Assembly: GCA_029864565.1 (NCBI GenBank)
Contig: JAOTTD010000006.1
Span: 1 to 64,000, forward strand
Direction: 5' to 3'
From: Thermoplasmata archaeon
GTDB lineage: Archaea; Thermoplasmatota; Thermoplasmata; UBA10834
Length of the DNA: 64,000 nt
Part shown: positions 58,904 to 64,000 of the stretch, in pieces
Position numbering within the stretch: position 1 is the first letter of the stretch
Layout of the letters: the number at the start of each line of letters is the position of its first letter
The notes under the pieces: model-generated
Databases searched by the model: none
Told to the model about the DNA's origin: nothing
The model's input: the letters and a program-made list of their open reading frames with translations, nothing else
Made by a program: the position numbers and the translations under genes

Positions 58904-59610
58904 AAGTGATACCGGCGATTGACGTGAAGGGCGGTAAAACCGTCCAACTCATAGGTGGCAAACCAGGGACGGAGCGCTTCGAGATTAAGGACGTGACTGG
59001 GATTGCCCGCAGGTGGCAAGACGAGGGCGCTGAGATGATCCACATCATCGACCTCGATTCCGCAATGGGAGTCGGCAGCAACGAGGAACTGATTGAGAAC
59101 ATCATCGGAGCTCTGTCGGTCCCGGTTCAGGTAGGAGGTGGCATCAGAACCCCGGAGAAGATTCACAGGCTCTTCGAGATAGGCTGTGAGAGGGTGATCG
59201 TGGGCACACGGGCCATTCAAGAAAGATCCTTTGTCGAGGACATGTCGCAACAGTACACTGACGGAATTGTGGTGGCGTTGGATTCAGCCGACGACAAGGT
59301 ATTGATAAAGGGCTGGCAGGAAAGCTCAGGGAAGGACATATACGATGTAGCCAAGAACCTCGAGTCCCTCCCTATCTGGGGCTTCCTGTACACGAACGTT
59401 GAAGTCGAGGGGCGTCTCGAAGGGATAAACCCCGCCCCCATAGAGAAGCTAATCAAGGCCACGAGCAAGCCCGTCATCGTGTCTGGCGGCATAACCACTC
59501 CAGCAGATCTGATGACGCTCCAGCGGATGGGCGTGGATTCCGTCGTGGTTGGTACTGCGATATACACAGGACGCATCCATTTCAAGAGGGCCGTGAGGGA
59601 ATTCTCATGA
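58900..59610 (+). CDS. hisA: HisA (phosphoribosylformimino-AICAR-P isomerase)
   Basis: VIPAIDVKGGKTVQLIGGKPGTERFEI, VQVGGGIRTPEKIHRL, VIVSGGITTPADL. Confidence 0.94.
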   Translation: MKVIPAIDVKGGKTVQLIGGKPGTERFEIKDVTGIARRWQDEGAEMIHIIDLDSAMGVGSNEELIENIIGALSVPVQVGGGIRTPEKIHRLFEIGCERVIVGTRAIQERSFVEDMSQQYTDGIVVALDSADDKVLIKGWQESSGKDIYDVAKNLESLPIWGFLYTNVEVEGRLEGINPAPIEKLIKATSKPVIVSGGITTPADLMTLQRMGVDSVVVGTAIYTGRIHFKRAVREFS

Positions 59611-60173
59611 GCCAAACCGGCCAAGTGCGCTGCGCGAACGTCACTAGGGAGACCGGGGAAACCGAGGTGCGTGTCAGACTAGGCATCGACGGCCCCAGTA
59701 GAACTGAGTGTGACATAACCGATGAGTTCCTTCGCCACATGGTCGAAACACTGGCGAGGTATTCAGGCGTGGATCTTGAGATATCGGCGAGAGGGGACAT
59801 CGACCACCATCTCATCGAGGACGTGGCGATTACACTCGGCCGAGCCTACAGGGAAGCCATCGGGGAATCACCCATCATGCGAATCGCCAGCGCAGTCGTG
59901 CCGATGGACGAAGCGCTCGTCCAAGCGACGGTCGATTTGATAGATCGCCCGTTCGTGCACTTGGAGCTCCCGGATGAGATGTACACCCACTTCGTTAGAT
60001 CGTTCGCGATGGAGTTGAGGGCGACGGTCCACACGATAGTCCTGAGAGGAAAGAACAATCACCACATCGTGGAGGCGACGTTCAAAGCCCTTGGTACGGC
60101 GCTGGGTCAGGCAATGTTGCGGACAGGTTCGGCCTTGTCCACAAAATCGTCTGTAAAATGGGGTGTCGAGTGA
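59607..60173 (+). CDS. hisB: Imidazoleglycerol-phosphate dehydratase
   Basis: DHHLIEDVAITLGRAYREAIG, RPFVHLELP, KNNHHIVEATFKALGTALGQA. Confidence 0.95.
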   Translation: MSQTGQVRCANVTRETGETEVRVRLGIDGPSRTECDITDEFLRHMVETLARYSGVDLEISARGDIDHHLIEDVAITLGRAYREAIGESPIMRIASAVVPMDEALVQATVDLIDRPFVHLELPDEMYTHFVRSFAMELRATVHTIVLRGKNNHHIVEATFKALGTALGQAMLRTGSALSTKSSVKWGVE

Positions 60174-60937
60174 TGCCTCTGACCAAGAGGATTATACCCT
60201 GCCTCGACGTGAAAGGCGGCGTGGTGGTGAAGGGAGTGCGTTTTAAGGGACTGACGGATGTGGGAGATCCTCCAACACTCGCAGTTAGGTACCAGGAACA
60301 AGGGGCGGATGAGATCGTGTTCCTGGATGTCAATGCCTCAGTCGCGGGAGCGGAGACGCTGAGAGCAGCTGTCCAGAAGACCGCCGAGCAGCTGTTCATT
60401 CCTCTTACCGTGGGCGGCGGCGTCAGGACGTTCGAGGATGTTAGAAGGATGCTGAGAGTGGGAGCGGACAAGGTATCGATCAACACCGCTGCAGTAGCGA
60501 AACCTTCGCTCATTACAGAGTGTGCGAATGCTTTTGGAAGCCAGTGTGTGGTGGTTGCGATAGACGCCAAACGGTCCGATGACGGATGGAAGGTGCACAC
60601 ACACTCCGGAACGCAACCCGCTCAGAGGGACGTTGTCGAGTGGGCAAGAGAGGTCTGCGAGCTAGGAGCCGGGGAGATATTGCTCACGAGCATGGACTGC
60701 GACGGCGTCAAGGAAGGCTACGATCTCGACCTGACACGACGAGTGGTCAGGGAAGTGGGTGTTCCAGTGATAGCGTCAGGTGGATGCGGCAGCTTAGACC
60801 ACATCGTCAAGGTGCTTTCCGATGGCGAGGCGGACGCCGCTTTGGCCGCGTCGATTTTCCATTTCGACGAGCATACGGTCAGAGACGTCAAGAAAGAACT
60901 AGTAGCGAAGGGTATACCTGTGAGGTGGTGCGGATGA
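60173..60937 (+). CDS. hisF: Imidazole glycerol phosphate synthase subunit HisF
   Basis: LTKRIIPCLDVKGGVVVKGVRFKGLTDVGDP, FLDVNAS, LTVGGGVRTFEDVRRML, DKVSINTAAV. Confidence 0.97.
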   Translation: MPLTKRIIPCLDVKGGVVVKGVRFKGLTDVGDPPTLAVRYQEQGADEIVFLDVNASVAGAETLRAAVQKTAEQLFIPLTVGGGVRTFEDVRRMLRVGADKVSINTAAVAKPSLITECANAFGSQCVVVAIDAKRSDDGWKVHTHSGTQPAQRDVVEWAREVCELGAGEILLTSMDCDGVKEGYDLDLTRRVVREVGVPVIASGGCGSLDHIVKVLSDGEADAALAASIFHFDEHTVRDVKKELVAKGIPVRWCG

Positions 60938-61512
60938 ATCCAGAAAATGCGCTGATACCGGTCGTGGTCCAGGATGTGAAGAACAACAATGTGTTGATGG
61001 TAGCGTTCACGAACGACGAGGCGCTCGAGCTGACCAAGAAGACTGGATACATGCATTATTGGAGCCGTTCTAGGCAGAAGATATGGAAGAAAGGCGAGAC
61101 CTCCGGCAACGTCCAGAAGGTAATCGAGCTGCTGACCGATTGCGATGATGACGCGATACTCGCGAGAGTGGAACAGGCCGGCGTCGCTTGCCACCAGGGT
61201 ACATACTCCTGTTTCCTGGACCGCCCCGTAGCCGCGAACGACATCATCTCCGAGCTGTGGCGTGTGTTCGAGGAGCGGAAGCAGGGACAGAGCGAATCAT
61301 CGTACACGTGCCGTCTCTTCAACAATCGCAACCTCCTGCTAAAGAAGATCGCCGAGGAGAGTTCGGAGGTTATCATCGCCGCCAAGGATAAGAAGCGCGA
61401 GGAGATTGTCTACGAGGCAGCGGATCTCATGTTTCACCTCATGGTGTTGCTGTTCGACGAGGGTGTTCTTATGCAGGACATCTACAAGGAACTGGAGGGC
61501 AGGAGGAAATGA
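60934..61512 (+). CDS. hisI: Bifunctional phosphoribosyl-AMP cyclohydrolase / phosphoribosyl-ATP pyrophosphatase
   Basis: VVVQDVKNNNVLMVAFTNDEALELTKKTGYMHYWSRSRQKIWKKGETSGN, CHQGTYSCF; LLKKIAEESSEVIIAAKDKKREEIVYEAADLMFHLMVLL (HisE part). Confidence 0.96.
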   Translation: MNPENALIPVVVQDVKNNNVLMVAFTNDEALELTKKTGYMHYWSRSRQKIWKKGETSGNVQKVIELLTDCDDDAILARVEQAGVACHQGTYSCFLDRPVAANDIISELWRVFEERKQGQSESSYTCRLFNNRNLLLKKIAEESSEVIIAAKDKKREEIVYEAADLMFHLMVLLFDEGVLMQDIYKELEGRRK

Positions 61513-62177
61513 GGGCTAGACGCAGCGATTTCCACACTCACACGGTGTTCAGCGATGGCGAGCTGCTGCCGATGGAGCTGATACGCCGCGCGGCAGTCGC
61601 AGACCATCGTGCGATTGCGATTACCGATCACGCTTCGTTCTCGAACATCGATTGGTTAGTGCGTAATGTTGCGAAGGACTGTGCCAAAGCTGACGCATGG
61701 GGAATTGAAGCCATTACCGGCGTAGAGATTACCCACGTGCCCGTAAAATACATCGACGAAGCAGTGAAGTTGGCAAGGGACTCTGGGGCCGAACTCGTGG
61801 TGGTTCACGGTGAGACTACGGCGGAGCCAGTAGAACAGGGAACCAACAATGCCGCTGTCTCGAACCCTGACGTAGACATTCTGGCCCATCCAGGCATGAT
61901 ATCCGAGGAGGACGCGAGGAAGGCGGCGGAGAACGGCGTTTACCTTGAGATATCCTGCAGAAGAGGACACTCAGCCGCGAACGGACATGTCTCTTCAGTT
62001 GCGAAGGCGGCAGGGGCGAGGATGCTTGTTAACACAGACGCGCACTCTCCGGAGGACCTCAGTAGCATGGCAATTGCCACTAACATTGCCAGGGGCTCTG
62101 GCCTGGACGCGGACGCCATCAGGATGGCCCTTGTGACCAACCCGGAATCGCTGCTGGGCAAGCTCGGAAGGCTATGA
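61509..62177 (+). CDS. PHP-domain phosphatase, candidate histidinol-phosphatase
   Basis: DFHTHTVFSDGELLPMELIRRAAVADHRAIAITDHASF, VVHGE, ILAHPG, NTDAHSPEDL; 4-nt overlap with hisIE. Confidence 0.85.
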   Translation: MRARRSDFHTHTVFSDGELLPMELIRRAAVADHRAIAITDHASFSNIDWLVRNVAKDCAKADAWGIEAITGVEITHVPVKYIDEAVKLARDSGAELVVVHGETTAEPVEQGTNNAAVSNPDVDILAHPGMISEEDARKAAENGVYLEISCRRGHSAANGHVSSVAKAAGARMLVNTDAHSPEDLSSMAIATNIARGSGLDADAIRMALVTNPESLLGKLGRL

Positions 62178-62235
62178 GGTATGAATCATCACAGCTAGCG
62201 AAAAGAGTTGATAACTGAGATATAGCGCATCGGCA

Positions 62236-62247
62236 GATACCAGTATC
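62236..62247. promoter_or_regulatory. Inverted repeat GATAC-CA-GTATC immediately upstream of the NikR-like gene; candidate operator
   Basis: Read directly, 7 nt upstream of ATG 62255. Confidence 0.3.
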
Positions 62248-62254
62248 GAAATAC

Positions 62255-62647
62255 ATGATCGTGAGTCTGTCAATCCCCGAGGAGCTGCTGGTCCGGTTCG
62301 ACGAGGTGCTGACCTCCAAAGGCTTCAATTCGCGATCCGACGCGATGAGGGAGGCGATGCGCTCCTTTGTCGACGAGGCTGAGTGGGAGAGCATGGACGG
62401 TGACAATCAGCTCGTCATAACCGCTATATACAGCGAGCATGGGCCCAGGGGGGAGCTGTCAGTTCTTCAGCACAGGTACGAGGAGATACAGATGATGCTA
62501 CATCTTCACCTCGAACGTGGGCAGTGCATGGAGCTGATAATCGCCAGGGGTCCCAATACTGTTCTCAGGGAGATACTCGGCAAGGTGAGAAAGGTCAGGG
62601 GCATCCGCTCCATCCGCTTCATATCGACCTCTCGCCCGATAGGGTAG
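62255..62647 (+). CDS. NikR-like ribbon-helix-helix metal-responsive regulator
   Basis: RHH N-terminus MIVSLSIPEELLVRFDEVLTSKGFNSRSDAMREAMRSFV; metal-site pattern LQHRYEEIQMMLHLHLERGQCMELIIARG. Confidence 0.92.
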   Translation: MIVSLSIPEELLVRFDEVLTSKGFNSRSDAMREAMRSFVDEAEWESMDGDNQLVITAIYSEHGPRGELSVLQHRYEEIQMMLHLHLERGQCMELIIARGPNTVLREILGKVRKVRGIRSIRFISTSRPIG

Positions 62648-62667
62648 GCGAGTATACGCGCTGCACA

Positions 62668-63873
62668 TCACTTCGTTGGGAACCAACCGCACGTGACGCG
62701 GTTGTACTCGTACAGGAAATCTCCCCAAGCCGTCTCGGTCGCGAATGGGACGTTGTTCATGTAGTCCATCCAGTACAACCTCCATTCCCAATTGTGATAG
62801 CCCCAATACATTGAGACCCCCGCGCAGGCGGCCTTCGTATCCGGGTTGTACATGGCGACGACAGAGTTCGAGACGGCCTCCATCATGTCCTCGGTGGCTG
62901 CAACGAACTCCTGGTCATCGGCGATGGTCGGGCTCGACATCAGTTGTCTGCCAAGGTCGACCATGTCGAATTGATAGTGCGCTATGCACGATACCCACTC
63001 ACAGTCTCTCAGGGCCTTTCGGTACTCGTAGCGGTAGGATGGCAACCTGTCAAGCATCAGCTCCGTCCAGTGGGCGATCTCATCGACGTTGTTATGAATC
63101 GCGCCGGCATCGACCGCACTGAGGGTCGCATACCATCCCCAGGTGATCTCGGAGTAGTATGCCTCCCATCCGTCAATCATGTCGGAGGCGACCTGGAGGG
63201 GCGTTCTACTTGCATCCTCGGCGAGTGGAGCAAACATCAGGTCGTACGGGAACCCATCGCCAGCTACCAGCTCTTCCGACCCCACTACAAGGTCTACAAG
63301 TCCCGTCGTCGCCACAGAGTAGATCGTCTCGACGCTCGCCATGGCGCAGGCGTCGAACCCTATTATGTCGATGTGAACATTGGCCGCAACGATGGCCGCA
63401 TACAGCTCATCGAGATACATCCAGTCATCCGACGTGTCGTCGCCACAGAAACCATTCCACGCACTTCCGTGGTCCCACGCGATCATCGCGAGGTGCTCCG
63501 ACGGATATCTCGTTGAGACATCGCTGAGCGCCCATTGCAGAGTCTCATCATCGGCAAAGTTCTTCTCCTCCAGAGTCTCGACCGCCTCCCATTCCCCGCC
63601 GTCAATCTCGACAATCTGCGTACCCAGAGTGCTGAAGAGGTCTACGTAGGCGACGAAGTTGACCGCGTCAGTGCTAGGCAAGTCCAGAAGCATCGCAAGG
63701 CTCGCGCCTTCCCAATAACTCTCAAGATTGTTATCCGCGGCCGCATATATCATGACGGTCCATGTGCCCGTGTCGTTGGCTGGCGGACCATTCATTCCCT
63801 GAACCATGCTCGTAGAGATCAATGTACAGACCGCAATCACGGCTGCGAGACTGAGGCTCCTCTTCATTTGCAT
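62668..63873 (-). CDS. Secreted clostripain-like (C11) cysteine protease
   Basis: Signal peptide MKRSLSLAAVIAVCTLISTSMVQG; WTVMIYAAADNNLE; AMIAWDHGSAWNG; IDIIGFDACAMASVETIY (His/Cys dyad). Confidence 0.9.
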   Translation of the reverse strand: MQMKRSLSLAAVIAVCTLISTSMVQGMNGPPANDTGTWTVMIYAAADNNLESYWEGASLAMLLDLPSTDAVNFVAYVDLFSTLGTQIVEIDGGEWEAVETLEEKNFADDETLQWALSDVSTRYPSEHLAMIAWDHGSAWNGFCGDDTSDDWMYLDELYAAIVAANVHIDIIGFDACAMASVETIYSVATTGLVDLVVGSEELVAGDGFPYDLMFAPLAEDASRTPLQVASDMIDGWEAYYSEITWGWYATLSAVDAGAIHNNVDEIAHWTELMLDRLPSYRYEYRKALRDCEWVSCIAHYQFDMVDLGRQLMSSPTIADDQEFVAATEDMMEAVSNSVVAMYNPDTKAACAGVSMYWGYHNWEWRLYWMDYMNNVPFATETAWGDFLYEYNRVTCGWFPTK

Positions 63874-64000
63874 TTGCCTCCCCCCTGAGTGATGTATCAG
63901 TTCTAGATACTGACCTCTTCTATGATGACAAAGGTCGTAGAAAATACTTGCCCATGCATCGAGAGATGGAAAATAGGAAAGGATGGGGCAGGTCTGCCCC

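Noticed and set aside
60586-60933. N-terminal part of the 308-aa ORF containing HisIE
   Set aside because: Out-of-frame with hisF; real HisIE start is ATG 60934 overlapping the hisF stop.

Overview
64-kb archaeal chromosomal window (euryarchaeal, probably Thermoplasmata-like; the affiliation is inferred from gene content). It has TATA-type promoters, high coding density, an intron-containing tRNA, CDC48, Elp3, Lhr, aTrm56 and Sec61beta. Main blocks, left to right: a Tad/type-IV-pilus-like ATPase, membrane protein and pilin-like ORF; tRNA-Phe; a KaiC/RecA-like coiled-coil ATPase; a lone HdrA with a fused MvhD-like tail; DUF531, purM, rlmE, Lhr helicase and enolase; a four-gene cassette (Re-citrate/homocitrate synthase-like, LeuC-like, LeuD-like, icd-type dehydrogenase); an antiporter, thioredoxin reductase and S9 peptidase; an overlooked 39-aa desulforedoxin-like ORF; an intron-bearing tRNA(CAT) and tRNA-Asn; an ABC-2 exporter; several small archaeal regulators; a NitT/TauT-type ABC operon with a divergent HTH regulator; Elp3; two large TPR proteins; CDC48; 2-oxoacid:ferredoxin oxidoreductase; lysS (class II); a compact complete-looking his operon; a NikR-like regulator; and a secreted clostripain-like protease. 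No CRISPR array, transposon, prophage or rRNA was recognised. The most unusual signals are: (1) an ABC substrate-binding protein whose two halves are in swapped (circularly permuted) order; (2) an HdrA fusion whose MvhD-like domain has lost all its Fe-S cysteines; (3) a TPR protein with a degenerate Mrr-like nuclease domain at its N-terminus and a SAP domain at its C-terminus; (4) a probable anaerobic citrate-to-2-oxoglutarate cassette; and (5) a structured his-operon leader with small overlapping ORFs. All family calls come from reading motifs by eye; no database search was run.
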